Positions 19,001 to 26,409 of a DNA stretch of 56,714 nucleotides are shown here, piece by piece. Below the pieces are notes generated by a model, which was not told the DNA's origin, did no database searches, and saw only the letters and a list, made by a program, of their open reading frames with translations. Numbering within the stretch: position 1 is the first letter of the stretch; every line of letters begins with the position of its first letter. Position numbers and translations under genes: made by a program. Source of the stretch: an uncultured Eubacteriales bacterium (GTDB taxonomy: Bacteria; Bacillota; Clostridia; Peptostreptococcales; Anaerovoracaceae); assembly GCA_902774265.1 (NCBI GenBank), contig CACYHR010000029.1, forward strand, positions 1-56,714. The letters run 5' to 3'.

Positions 19001-19199
19001 AGCTAAGGGCGTTAAGGCTAAGAAGGTCAATATCAATAGTGTCAAAACACTGAAGAAGACAGTTAAGAATCTTAAATCCGGTAAGGTGTACAGCTTCAGG
19101 ATCTGTCCGTATACGAAGGTAGAGAATCTGTCAACAGGAAAGATGAAGACTGTATACGGCAAGTGGTCAGAGACAAAGAAGGTTAAAGCGAAAAAATGA
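16086..19199 (+). CDS. Large secreted beta-helix protein with FIVAR-like and Fn3-like ends
   Basis: 1037 residues from the ATG with AGAGGTG upstream. A signal peptide (MKKRIIFNILVAMAILLCAIPAAAQGAYA) is followed by two pectate-lyase-like right-handed helix regions, recognisable by TFDLNGHTITGD / TLDLNGHKISGDG turns and GGTV, GGTM, GGRFSDDAG steps. Residues ~550-790 have little that I recognise. A Gly/Ser linker (SGSGGGSGNDGGSGS) leads to two helical FIVAR-like repeats (LRAPYDEAKVREAREAYDKL; KADDVANAVSAYKALSDNAK) and a fibronectin-like end rich in Lys (VITWKKKASADGYQIYCK). No LPxTG anchor is present, so attachment would need the basic tail or other means. A terminator follows at 19241. Confidence 0.82.
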   Translation: MREMKKRIIFNILVAMAILLCAIPAAAQGAYAAVDYVAVNTDTNRSYINFKDAYEKAGDGNTIKLLKDIGISGHDWFYIKKPVTFDLNGHTITGDTDEATIAVNSDQSRKKSRIYTNSGILTITDSSSGKTGAIINNSENAEASAIRIYNNSNAPRPELIINAGRIEGRNYGISALGARGCDITINGGVIKGDKKSVYIKTWGNFNINGGYFSDDAGNSSFTLPDNKILGRIGGEGAYKDYYELKEITAKNDGPGSKKDKLYASLEEAVNDAEEGDTIKLMRDLDFENSGFVSSGTYTLDLNGHKISGDGIQGKSGYSFRAVLFVTDGTLTVTDGSAEGKGEIDCTYSGSPGFASCIACGFDENTTAKVILKKGLLTSDSGCGIYSSRGEVSIEGGTIGSSAYAAVETYNAKLTILVDSTVIKGAPDAIISDGTTVIKGGTVKSEGQSADTAIRVKGGELSISGGTMSGPHGIEVIEGEVEFTNDSTSTLIGSVNKFSTFKKTGGTVKINGGRFSDDAGNGEGFILPAHKSLQPEGEYYVLKDKDPVITVDMGEGHAEFARRWAATLEKNIPDCEVVTEGNAVKFYYTTSGDRSVGTIQGELNSNLYEYYKSAGGKDNDQILGEYTLGQKTINNYESFDDVNNEMSASTEKISDRQTYYVLWEKPIKNIEYSVKKPVCGQSAGEYAPELSIKGKMVSHLNSSWLKSDGSGSFTATFEGEKEYWLSSKLQAKFGYYCDPDMTVAVSGGSLVNKDSIPEVQNNPLIETHTVTVYTSVTADHNWAGNSCSACEKTRESGSGGGSGNDGGSGSADDSTDTDVQQVVDKIGELRAPYDEAKVREAREAYDKLTAEQKDDSKVKEALKKLEEAEAAIESEKDQKAANAVSGMIAALPDDPSQAKADDVANAVSAYKALSDNAKALITEDELAKLQEALDYPASISKTGFRSVKTKKGKKAVITWKKKASADGYQIYCKAKGVKAKKVNINSVKTLKKTVKNLKSGKVYSFRICPYTKVENLSTGKMKTVYGKWSETKKVKAKK

Positions 19200-19240
19200 G
19201 CTTCCGGACAGGAAAACACTCAAACCGCTGTACGGTCATT

Positions 19241-19271
19241 AAAGGTATCTCCAGACAGAGGTACCTTTTTT
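19241..19271 (+). terminator. Terminator after the beta-helix protein
   Basis: AAAGGTA pairs with TACCTTT, followed by a T run. The remaining ~325 bases up to 19599 hold no feature I can support. Confidence 0.7.
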
Positions 19272-19598
19272 CATGAAAGGAAATGTTAACATAAGATTGA
19301 TATTTTGGTGAATTCCATCTGTTTATCACAAAGCCGCCGTAAAGCTGTTGTAATATACTGTCGCAAAAAGAGTCAGCAAGCGAAAAGGTCAACAGACGCA
19401 ATTGCAAAGCATACTGTCTGAGCGATACCGGACTGTTGTTCGAGCAGCTGCGGCAGGGACTGAAAACACATTGCGGGAGATTCAGAATCAAATACGGAAT
19501 GATCACACTAAAATATACCCATGAAAATGGACATGCGCACACAGGAAGATAGATTGAACGGATAATAAGAAAAAGAAACATAACAGAGGTAGAAAGCT

Positions 19599-19995
19599 AT
19601 GAAAGAATTGATTTATCAGATCATATACTATGTAGCAAGAGTACATGATCAAATACTGAGTATAAACGATGACGGCGGATATTATTTCAACGACAAACAG
19701 CTGCATTTTCAAGCTTCTGGCAAAGTACGGGCATACTATGGTGATTGCATGGCTGTATGTATTCACCCTGGTGCTGGTTATCTGCTTCGCTATTGAGATA
19801 GGTCAGTGGTATTCGGGCACGGGGAGACCGGAGGCTGCTGATATAATGTACGGAATCGGAGGATTCCTGTTTATGTTCGCTGTATTTGCGATAATCAGAG
19901 GCTTATTCCTTGCCATCATCAATCTGATCAAAGGGGATAAGAGAAAAGACAGGTACAGATCAACAGGTGACGATACATATTACTACAAGCATTGA
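19599..19995 (+). pseudogene. VanZ-like membrane protein, broken by a deletion and frameshift
   Basis: Two overlapping frames encode the two halves of one protein. Frame 1 gives MKELIYQIIYYVARVHDQI ... YFNDKQLHF; frame 2 resumes with KLLAKYGHTMVIAWLYVFTL and continues FAIEIGQWYSGTGRPEAADIMYGIGGFL. The DKQLHF and EIGQ...G..D...G..GF motifs are those of VanZ-like proteins, where a membrane helix of about 20-25 residues normally stands between them. Here that helix is missing and the frame changes near 19702. AGAGGT precedes the first ATG. Either the gene is dead or a sequencing error hides an intact frame, but an error alone would not restore the lost helix. Confidence 0.7.
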
Positions 19996-20091
19996 ATTGC
20001 GGTTGCTGATTTTTGTATCACGGAACCTGAATCAGTCAAATTGAATCAAAGGGCGCGCTTACGGACTGCCAATCGGCCGGCTACGGGCGCG

Positions 20092-20240
20092 TTCAACCAG
20101 GAGCAAAGCTCCAACAAGCTCGCTTGATTGGAGCGAGCGACGCCGTCAACAGACACCGGGAGCTTCAGCTCCTGAGAGCATCAGTGGGTCGAAAATGGAA
20201 CCCGCCGCCTAAGAGGCGGGGGACATCCGGTGTCTGTTAT
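20092..20240 (+). repeat. Structured repeat with 12-bp inverted ends, copy A
   Basis: Shares nearly its whole length with 29035-29203. Inner arms AACAGACACCGG (20148-20159) and CCGGTGTCTGTT (20227-20238) are perfect. Further stems are GGAGCAAAGCTCC, GCTCGCT/AGCGAGC, GGAGCTTCAGCTCC and CCGCCTAAGAGGCGG. It lacks about 20 bases present in the other copy, which remove one arm of a hairpin. Confidence 0.8.
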
Positions 20241-20289
20241 TTTATTGAGTATGCGGAAATGGCGGTTCTGTCACGAGATACATACTTTA

Positions 20290-20466
20290 GGCCGACGAGG
20301 TATGGCGAAGTCGGTTGCCATTTCCAAAAGACCGGCGTTTTGGCCGACGAGGTATGGCGAAGTCGGTTGCCATTTCCAAAAGACCGGCGTTTAGGCCGAC
20401 GAGGTATGGCGAAGTCGGTTGCCATTTCTAAAAAACCATCGTTTAGGCCGACGAGGTATGGCGAAA
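20290..20466. repeat. 52-bp tandem repeat, three copies plus part
   Basis: Units begin GGCCGACGAGGTATGGCGAA at 20290, 20342, 20394 and 20446 (partial). The first two are almost identical and the third differs at several sites near its end. The unit is not a multiple of three, so each copy shifts frame. There are no unique spacers, so it is not a CRISPR array. The surrounding stretch 19996-20773 has no credible gene; the rest is plain sequence upstream of purE. Confidence 0.85.
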
Positions 20467-20773
20467 TACCCCAAAATACGAACGAAGAAACAAATGATCA
20501 AACCAATATGCGCCACAATGCCGAACAAATACAGGCACGAATATAAAAACAATTGAGAAAATGGTTAAATCATTTGAATCAGTGAGGACAAAGTGAGAAA
20601 ATACCACAGTGATTTTGTACTGCAAAAAAACATAAAGTGTATATTGCCCGCTCAGATATAAAAAATGTTAATAAACCGTCAACTACTGAAAAGACTGAAA
20701 AGATAGTATTCAGAATTTGCGGACGGATTACACAGAGGAAGTACAGAAGAGAGGAAACAGAGAGGACAGGAGC

Positions 20774-21262
20774 ATGAAAAAAGTCGGACTTATCATGGGG
20801 AGCGACAGCGATCTGCCTGTAGTAAAGAAGGCTGCAGGGGTGCTTGTTGAGCTGGGGATCCCATTTGAAGCGCATGTTTATTCGGCACACAGAACGCCTG
20901 CTGAGGCAAGAGACTGGAGCCTTGCTGCAAGAGAAAACGGATTTGGTGTGATCATAGCATTCGCAGGCATGGCGGCACACCTTGCAGGAGCGATAGCTGC
21001 AAATACAACACTTCCGGTTATCGGAGTGCCTTGTAAGAGCGCTGCTCTTGAGGGCATGGATGCGCTGCTTTCAACAGTTATGATGCCAGGCGGTATTCCG
21101 GTTGCGACGGTTGCGATTGACGGGGGCAAAAACGCGGCGCTTCTTGCTGCTGAGATACTGGCGCTTTCGGATGACGATCTGGCTGCCGGGCTTGATGCCC
21201 GCAGAGCTGCCGAAGCAAAGACGGTACTCGAAAAGGATGTGGCTATAGAGGAAAGACTGTAA
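20774..21262 (+). CDS. purE: 5-(carboxyamino)imidazole ribonucleotide mutase
   Basis: 162 residues. The protein starts MKKVGLIMGSDSDLPVVKKA and has YSAHRTPAEA, AGMAAHLAGAIAA and MMPGGIPVATVAIDGGKNAA, all signatures of PurE. It moves the carboxyl group of N5-CAIR to give CAIR in IMP synthesis (class I), or carboxylates AIR directly (class II). No purK is in the window, which leaves the class open. The start at 20774 is set by GAGG/AGGAG just upstream. It is the first gene of the purine cluster; I see no guanine/adenine riboswitch or PurR box before it. Confidence 0.95.
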   Translation: MKKVGLIMGSDSDLPVVKKAAGVLVELGIPFEAHVYSAHRTPAEARDWSLAARENGFGVIIAFAGMAAHLAGAIAANTTLPVIGVPCKSAALEGMDALLSTVMMPGGIPVATVAIDGGKNAALLAAEILALSDDDLAAGLDARRAAEAKTVLEKDVAIEERL

Positions 21263-21323
21263 TTATTCCGCTGAATCTTGAAATTGATCATAAAACAATA
21301 GTTAACATATAAAGGAGAGGACT

Positions 21324-22004
21324 ATGAAACTTGTTTACACCGGAAAGACAAAGAACGTATTTGAACTCGAGAACGGCAACTATCTGCTGAAATTCAAGGA
21401 TGACTGCACCGGCAAGGACGGCGTTTTCGATCCGGGTGAGAACTCGGTCGGACTGACTATCGAGGGCGTTGGCGATTTCAACCTGCGCATGACTGATTAT
21501 TTCTTTAAGAAGATCAATGAGGCCGGCATCAGGACTCACTTCGTAAAGGTCAACCTCGACGATACAACTATGGAAGTCAAGCCTGCAAAGGTATTCGGCC
21601 ACGGTCTTGAGGTCATCTGCAGACTGAGAGCAGTAGGAAGCTTTATCAGAAGATATGGCGAATACATGGAATCCGGTACAAAGCTGCCTTCATATGTAGA
21701 GACAACATTCAAGAACGATGAACTGGGAGATCCGCTGGTAACAAAGGACGGTCTCGTCGTACTCGGAATCATGACAGAAGAGCAGTATGATGAGCTCAGG
21801 GAAATGACACAGCAGATCACAAAGATCGTAGCTGATGACCTCTGTGAAAAGGGCCTCGAGCTGTATGATATCAAATTTGAATTCGGATACGATGCTGACG
21901 GCAAGGTAATGCTGATAGACGAGATCGCATCCGGCAACATGAGAGTATACAAGGACGGCGAGTACATCGATCCGCTGACACTCAACAAACTGTTCTTTGC
22001 GTAA
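21324..22004 (+). CDS. purC: SAICAR synthase
   Basis: 226 residues, slightly shorter than the usual 235-240. It begins [20 protein letters not shown], carries [16 protein letters not shown] (CAIR/ATP region), and ends [20 protein letters not shown] with DEIASGNMR, where the family usually reads DE.tPDs.R. It joins aspartate to CAIR to make SAICAR. AAAGGAGAGG precedes the start, and purF follows after 30 bases. Confidence 0.94.
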   Translation: MKLVYTGKTKNVFELENGNYLLKFKDDCTGKDGVFDPGENSVGLTIEGVGDFNLRMTDYFFKKINEAGIRTHFVKVNLDDTTMEVKPAKVFGHGLEVICRLRAVGSFIRRYGEYMESGTKLPSYVETTFKNDELGDPLVTKDGLVVLGIMTEEQYDELREMTQQITKIVADDLCEKGLELYDIKFEFGYDADGKVMLIDEIASGNMRVYKDGEYIDPLTLNKLFFA

Positions 22005-22034
22005 TATCGCCGGGATCAGAGCAAAGGAGATATT

Positions 22035-23462
22035 ATGGGAGGATATTTTGGAATAAGCTCTGAGCAGGACTGCATACTTGACGTGTATTTCGGAGTGGAC
22101 TACCATTCCCACCTCGGTACGCGCAGAGGCGGACTTGCGGCATATGACCCTGAATTCGGGTTTCAGAGAGAGATCCATAATATAGAAAACGCTCCGTTCA
22201 GGACAAAATTCGAGGGTATTACAAATAAAATGCATGGAACGTCAGCGATCGGATGCATCAGCGACATGGACCCCCAGCCGCTGCTCTTCCGTTCTGCCGG
22301 CGGCACATATGCGATCACGACGGTCGGGATCGTAAACAATCTTGACGAGATCATAGAAATGATTCTCAAGGAATCGCATGGACATCTTGAAGCCAAGTCG
22401 GGCGGCCAGGTCAATCAGACTGAGCTGGTCGCGGCTCTTATATCCGAAAAGGAAGACCTGATTGAGGGGATCTGCTATGCCCGTGAAATTATAGACGGCA
22501 CGACGAACATCCTCATTCTAAAAGAGGGCGGCAATATCATCGCTGCACGCGATACGGTCGGCAGACTTCCTATGACAGTCGGGGTCGGTGAGAAATCCAC
22601 TGCGGTCGCTTTCGAATCTTTCACACTCTCAAAGATGGGATATGAGGATATGCGTGATCTCGGACCGGGAGAAATCGTAGAATTGACCCCGCGAGGGATC
22701 ACGACTCTGCGCGAGCCGGGCGACAAAATGAAGATATGCGCATTTCTCTGGAGCTACTACGGATACCCGACCACGACCTACGAGGGCGTCAACGTGGAAA
22801 TGATGAGATACAGAAACGGCCGCATCATGGCAAGAAACGACATGAAGAACGGCTTCGATATCTCTGAAATCGATTATGTCGGCGGTATGCCTGACAGCGG
22901 AACGCCGCACGGCATCGGCTATTCGAACGAAACGCATCTGCCTTTTGCGAGGGCTTTCATAAAATACACACCGACCTGGGCGCGCAGCTTCATGCCTACC
23001 ACACAGGATGAGCGCAACAAGGTCGCCAAGATGAAACAGATCCCGGTGAAGGAGCTGATAAAGGATCAGAGGCTGCTCTTTGTCGATGACTCTATCGTCA
23101 GGGGAACGCAGCTCCGCGAGACTGTGGAGTTCCTGTACGATAACGGGGCCAAAGCGGTACACATGAGGTCGGCGTGTCCGCCGCTAATGTACGCATGCAA
23201 ATACCTGAATTTCTCGAGAAACAGGAGCGATATGGATCTCCTGTCGAGAAGAGTTGTAATGCAGCTTGAAGGTGAGAAAGGTCTGGAACATCTCGACGAG
23301 TACGCAGACGCATCCACAGAAAGGGGCAGACTGCTCAGAAAGACCATCGCCGACATGATGGGATTTGAATCACTTGAATTCCAGACCCTTGACGGAGTGA
23401 TCGAAGCGATAGGAATAGATAAGTGCAAGCTTTGCACGTATTGCTGGACAGGCGAGGAGTGA
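22035..23462 (+). CDS. purF: Amidophosphoribosyltransferase, Met-Gly-Gly type
   Basis: 475 residues. The C-terminal transferase is clear: LLFVDDSIVRGTQLRETVEFLYDNGA is the PRPP loop, and GGMPDSGTPHGIGYS and YTPTWARSFMP are well kept. The N-terminal glutaminase fold is present (HLGTRRGGLAAYD, GTSAIGCISD, NNLDEI), but the catalytic Cys that normally follows the first Met is replaced: the protein starts MGGYFGISS instead of MCGI. The end KCKLCTYCWTGEE has a Cys cluster that may hold an Fe-S centre, as in the Bacillus enzyme. It should catalyse the first committed step of purine synthesis, perhaps using free ammonia. CAAAGGAGA precedes the ATG. Confidence 0.88.
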   Translation: MGGYFGISSEQDCILDVYFGVDYHSHLGTRRGGLAAYDPEFGFQREIHNIENAPFRTKFEGITNKMHGTSAIGCISDMDPQPLLFRSAGGTYAITTVGIVNNLDEIIEMILKESHGHLEAKSGGQVNQTELVAALISEKEDLIEGICYAREIIDGTTNILILKEGGNIIAARDTVGRLPMTVGVGEKSTAVAFESFTLSKMGYEDMRDLGPGEIVELTPRGITTLREPGDKMKICAFLWSYYGYPTTTYEGVNVEMMRYRNGRIMARNDMKNGFDISEIDYVGGMPDSGTPHGIGYSNETHLPFARAFIKYTPTWARSFMPTTQDERNKVAKMKQIPVKELIKDQRLLFVDDSIVRGTQLRETVEFLYDNGAKAVHMRSACPPLMYACKYLNFSRNRSDMDLLSRRVVMQLEGEKGLEHLDEYADASTERGRLLRKTIADMMGFESLEFQTLDGVIEAIGIDKCKLCTYCWTGEE

Positions 23463-23546
23463 TCCGTCCGGTACCGGCATTAATATTTCAGCATCACTGT
23501 ATGGCTGCAGCCGGCAGCTGCAGGTTAAAAGTTAAGAGAGGAAAAT

Positions 23547-24608
23547 ATGAACACTAAATCCAGATCCGACAGCTATGCCGCTGCGGGAGTAGATATCACA
23601 GCGGGTTACAGAGCCGTAGAACTGATGAAAAGCCATATCGCAAGGACTGCCGTTCCCGGTGTCATGTCGGATATCGGAGGCTTCGGCGGACTCTTCGAAC
23701 TCGACCTGACCGGAATCAGCAAACCTGTGCTGGTCAGCGGCACCGATGGCGTGGGAACAAAGCTGAAACTGGCATTTCTGCTCGACAAACACGATACGAT
23801 AGGTATCGACTGCGTAGCTATGTGCGTGAATGATGTGATCTGTGTCGGTGCAAAACCTCTTTTTTTCCTTGACTATATCGCCTGCGGTAAAAATGTGCCG
23901 GAAAGGATAGAGCAGATCGTCGCCGGAGTATGCGAGGGCTGCGTTCAGGCCGGAGCAGCACTGATAGGCGGGGAAACGGCAGAGATGCCGGGCTTTTATC
24001 CGGAAGACGAATACGATCTGGCAGGATACACGACAGCTGTGGTCGATAAGGATAAAATCATAGATAATTCAAAAATGACGGCGGGAGATCTGGTGATCGC
24101 CCTGCCTTCGAGCGGAGTGCACTCCAACGGATTCTCGCTGGTACGCAAGGTATTCAGCCTGGACAAACTGTCTAAACTAGACAGGCTTGCTCTGACCGCT
24201 GCAAACACACAGCTTGGAGGAAGATCACTTGCCGAAGCGCTGATCGAGCCGACAAAAATATACGTAAAGCCGGTGCTTGCACTTCTCGAAGAAGTCCCTG
24301 TCAAAGGCATCTCACACATCACAGGCGGCGGTTTCTACGAGAACATTCCGAGAAGCATCCCGGACGGCCTCGGTGCGAGAATAGACAGAACTGCGGTACG
24401 GGTTCTTCCGATATTCGACATGATAGCCGAAGTCGGCAATATTAGCGAACACGACATGTTCAATACATTCAACATGGGTGTAGGAATGTCGATCATAGTT
24501 TCACCGGAATATGCAGCAAGAGCCATCGACATACTTCACGCAAACGGTGAGGACGCATATATCATCGGCGAGATAACGGAATCCGCGGATAAGATACAGA
24601 TCATATGA
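23547..24608 (+). CDS. purM: Phosphoribosylformylglycinamidine cyclo-ligase (AIR synthase)
   Basis: 353 residues, the usual length. Features are DSYAAAGVDITAGYRAVELM, the ATP-loop LVSGTDGVGTKLK, the metal-binding GIDCVAMCVNDV, ALIGGETAEMPGFY, and GISHITGGGFYENIPR. It closes FGAM to AIR with ATP. GAGAGGAAAAT stands before the ATG. After the stop, a dispersed repeat separates it from purN. Confidence 0.96.
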   Translation: MNTKSRSDSYAAAGVDITAGYRAVELMKSHIARTAVPGVMSDIGGFGGLFELDLTGISKPVLVSGTDGVGTKLKLAFLLDKHDTIGIDCVAMCVNDVICVGAKPLFFLDYIACGKNVPERIEQIVAGVCEGCVQAGAALIGGETAEMPGFYPEDEYDLAGYTTAVVDKDKIIDNSKMTAGDLVIALPSSGVHSNGFSLVRKVFSLDKLSKLDRLALTAANTQLGGRSLAEALIEPTKIYVKPVLALLEEVPVKGISHITGGGFYENIPRSIPDGLGARIDRTAVRVLPIFDMIAEVGNISEHDMFNTFNMGVGMSIIVSPEYAARAIDILHANGEDAYIIGEITESADKIQII

Positions 24609-24613
24609 TCGCT

Positions 24614-24754
24614 TTACAATTCAGTAAACAGCCAGAACCATATACTGCAAGGCAGCGCCCTTCAGAGAAGGTTTACGTCACCGAGAGTGCTTGGCTCGTC
24701 GGCTTCTCCAAATGCTCTGTCTGTCGCTGCCTTACAGTCCTTAAATTGTAATTG
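24614..24754. repeat. Dispersed TTACAATT-ended repeat, copy 4, inside the pur cluster
   Basis: Starts TTACAATTCAGTAAACAGCCAG and ends CTTACAGTCCTTAAATTGTAATTG. It is a shorter form of the copy at 12481. It fills the purM-purN gap and carries no gene. Confidence 0.75.
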
Positions 24755-24871
24755 CCCGACCGATGACTGAATTTTAACCTAATTGCAACTAATTTGGTGC
24801 GGGCTTGTATGCCGGACTTGAAATCTCCGCCCATATATCGGATAATAGATATATATTGGAGGTTCGCGGAA

Positions 24872-25486
24872 ATGGACAAAAAAGCAAGAGTAGCGGTGCT
24901 TGTAAGCGGCGGCGGAACCAATCTGCAGGCGCTGATCGATGCGCAGCGGTCAGGGCTGATAGAAAAGGGAGAAATCGTTCTTGTTATCAGCAACAGACCG
25001 GGCGCTTTTGCGCTTGAACGCGCAAAAAAAGCAAACATTGAGACCTGTGTAGTGACACGAAAGGAATGTGGCGGTCAGGAAGGTTTTGAAGCAAAGGTCA
25101 TGGAGATCATTGACTCTCATGATATCGACCTTATAGTGCTTGCAGGTTTCCTTATGATACTCAGCAGCGAGTTTGTAAGACACTATGACCACAGGATAAT
25201 CAATATTCACCCTTCTCTTATACCTTCATTCTGCGGGGACGGGTTTTACGGACTCAAACCTCATCAGGCTGCATTGGAGCGCGGCGTCAAGGTTACGGGA
25301 GCAACGGTTCACTATGTCAATGAGGTCGCTGACGGCGGCGAGATAATTGCGCAGAAGGCCGTAAACGTTGAACCGGGTGACACACCGGAGATACTGCAGA
25401 GGCGGGTTATGGAGCAGGCCGAATGGCTGATACTGCCTGTCGCGGTAGCAAAAATCTGCCGGAGGATAGTCAAAGAGCGCGGCTGA
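24872..25486 (+). CDS. purN: Phosphoribosylglycinamide formyltransferase
   Basis: 204 residues. It starts MDKKARVAVLVSGGGTNLQAL and has the formyl-folate motifs LAGFLMILSSEFV and INIHPSLIPSFCGDGFYGLKPHQAAL, with ATVHYVNEVADGGEIIAQKAV. It moves the formyl group of 10-formyl-THF to GAR. GGAGG is nine bases before the start at 24872; the earlier in-frame ATG (24794) has no ribosome site. A terminator follows, so the cluster is split into at least two transcripts. Confidence 0.95.
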   Translation: MDKKARVAVLVSGGGTNLQALIDAQRSGLIEKGEIVLVISNRPGAFALERAKKANIETCVVTRKECGGQEGFEAKVMEIIDSHDIDLIVLAGFLMILSSEFVRHYDHRIINIHPSLIPSFCGDGFYGLKPHQAALERGVKVTGATVHYVNEVADGGEIIAQKAVNVEPGDTPEILQRRVMEQAEWLILPVAVAKICRRIVKERG

Positions 25487-25512
25487 TCGACAAACAGCAG
25501 TAATTGGAACAG

Positions 25513-25554
25513 CGGAACAGAGACAATATCGCAGTGTCCCCTGTTCCGTTTTTT
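25513..25554 (+). terminator. Terminator after purN
   Basis: CGGAACAG pairs with CTGTTCCG, extended inside by GACA/TGTC, then six T. Genes downstream either use read-through or their own promoter. Confidence 0.8.
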
Positions 25555-25604
25555 AAAAGCAGCAGGAGCGGCAGGAATAAAAAACAGATATTAAAGGAGA
25601 TATA

Positions 25605-26327
25605 ATGGAGACCTATCAGGTAAAAAGATTCAGCGAAGCTGTAAAAGGCAACAGCTATCCGGGACGCGGTATCGTCGTGGGAGAGTCAGAGGACGGATCC
25701 AGGGCGGTGATCGCGTATTTCATTATGGGGAGATCTGAAAATTCCCGCAACAGAGTGTTCGTATGCAAGAACGGAGCCGTTCTGACTGAACCATATGATA
25801 TTTCAAAACTCACAGATCCTAGTCTCATAATTTATGCCGCAGTAAAGTCATATAATAATCATCTTATAGTGACGAACGGCAATCAGACCGATACAGTCTG
25901 TGACGGCCTTGTAAACGGCGTACCTTTCTTCGAATCACTGAAATCAAGGAAGTTCGAGCCGGATGCGCCGAACCTCACGCCGAGGATAAGCGCAGAGCTC
26001 GTTTTTGACGAGAAGGCCGATTTTGAATACAGAATGAGCATACTCAAGAGTGCGGACTCAGAAGGAACAGCCTGCAACAGATACGGATATGAATACAGTC
26101 CTCTTCCGGGAATAGGTCATTTCATACATACATACGAATGTGACGGCAGCCCGCTGCCGACATTTACAGGCGAACCGAGGAGAATTGCTGTCCCTGATGA
26201 TATAGATGAATTCACAAACGAAATCTGGGAAGCGCTTGACGAGAACAACAGGATCTCTCTTTATGTACGCTACACTGATCTGGTAAACGGCGAGACAGAG
26301 AGCAGACTTATCAATAAGAATGAATAA
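25605..26327 (+). CDS. IMP cyclohydrolase, PurO type
   Basis: 240 residues. The segment YPGRGIVVGESEDGSRAVIAYFIMGRSENSRNR is typical of the PurO family (archaeal IMP cyclohydrolase, Pfam IMP_cyclohyd), which shares no ancestry with the cyclohydrolase part of PurH. It closes FAICAR to IMP, the last step of the pathway. AAAGGAGATATA precedes the ATG. The neighbour at 26410 encodes the formyltransferase that makes its substrate, so the two together replace bifunctional PurH. In Clostridia such stand-alone versions are known, so this is a lineage trait and not an oddity. Confidence 0.85.
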   Translation: METYQVKRFSEAVKGNSYPGRGIVVGESEDGSRAVIAYFIMGRSENSRNRVFVCKNGAVLTEPYDISKLTDPSLIIYAAVKSYNNHLIVTNGNQTDTVCDGLVNGVPFFESLKSRKFEPDAPNLTPRISAELVFDEKADFEYRMSILKSADSEGTACNRYGYEYSPLPGIGHFIHTYECDGSPLPTFTGEPRRIAVPDDIDEFTNEIWEALDENNRISLYVRYTDLVNGETESRLINKNE

Positions 26328-26409
26328 ATAATCAGGCGAAGGGCTGCCGCACGCATTAGCATATACGACTGCGGCGGTGATAATTCGCCGGAAAGACGGA
26401 CAATAAACA

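Noticed and set aside
19354-19523. A 57-codon plus-strand frame without ATG, reading KRVSKRKGQQTQLQSILSERY and so on
   Set aside because: It has no start codon or ribosome site, and I recognise no family. It could be a gene relic but nothing supports it.
19183-19581. A 132-codon minus-strand frame opposite the gap after the beta-helix protein
   Set aside because: It overlaps the real gene and terminator, has skewed composition and no recognisable motif.
20290-20466. Possible CRISPR array
   Set aside because: Units follow one another with no variable spacers.
20124-20546. A 140-codon plus-strand frame beginning MIGASDAVNRH
   Set aside because: Its first part is the structured repeat also found at 29067, and its middle is a 52-bp tandem repeat that shifts frame in each unit. 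No ribosome site or family supports it.
20570-20773. Purine riboswitch or PurR site before purE
   Set aside because: I looked for the conserved purine riboswitch loops and PurR-box words and did not find them.
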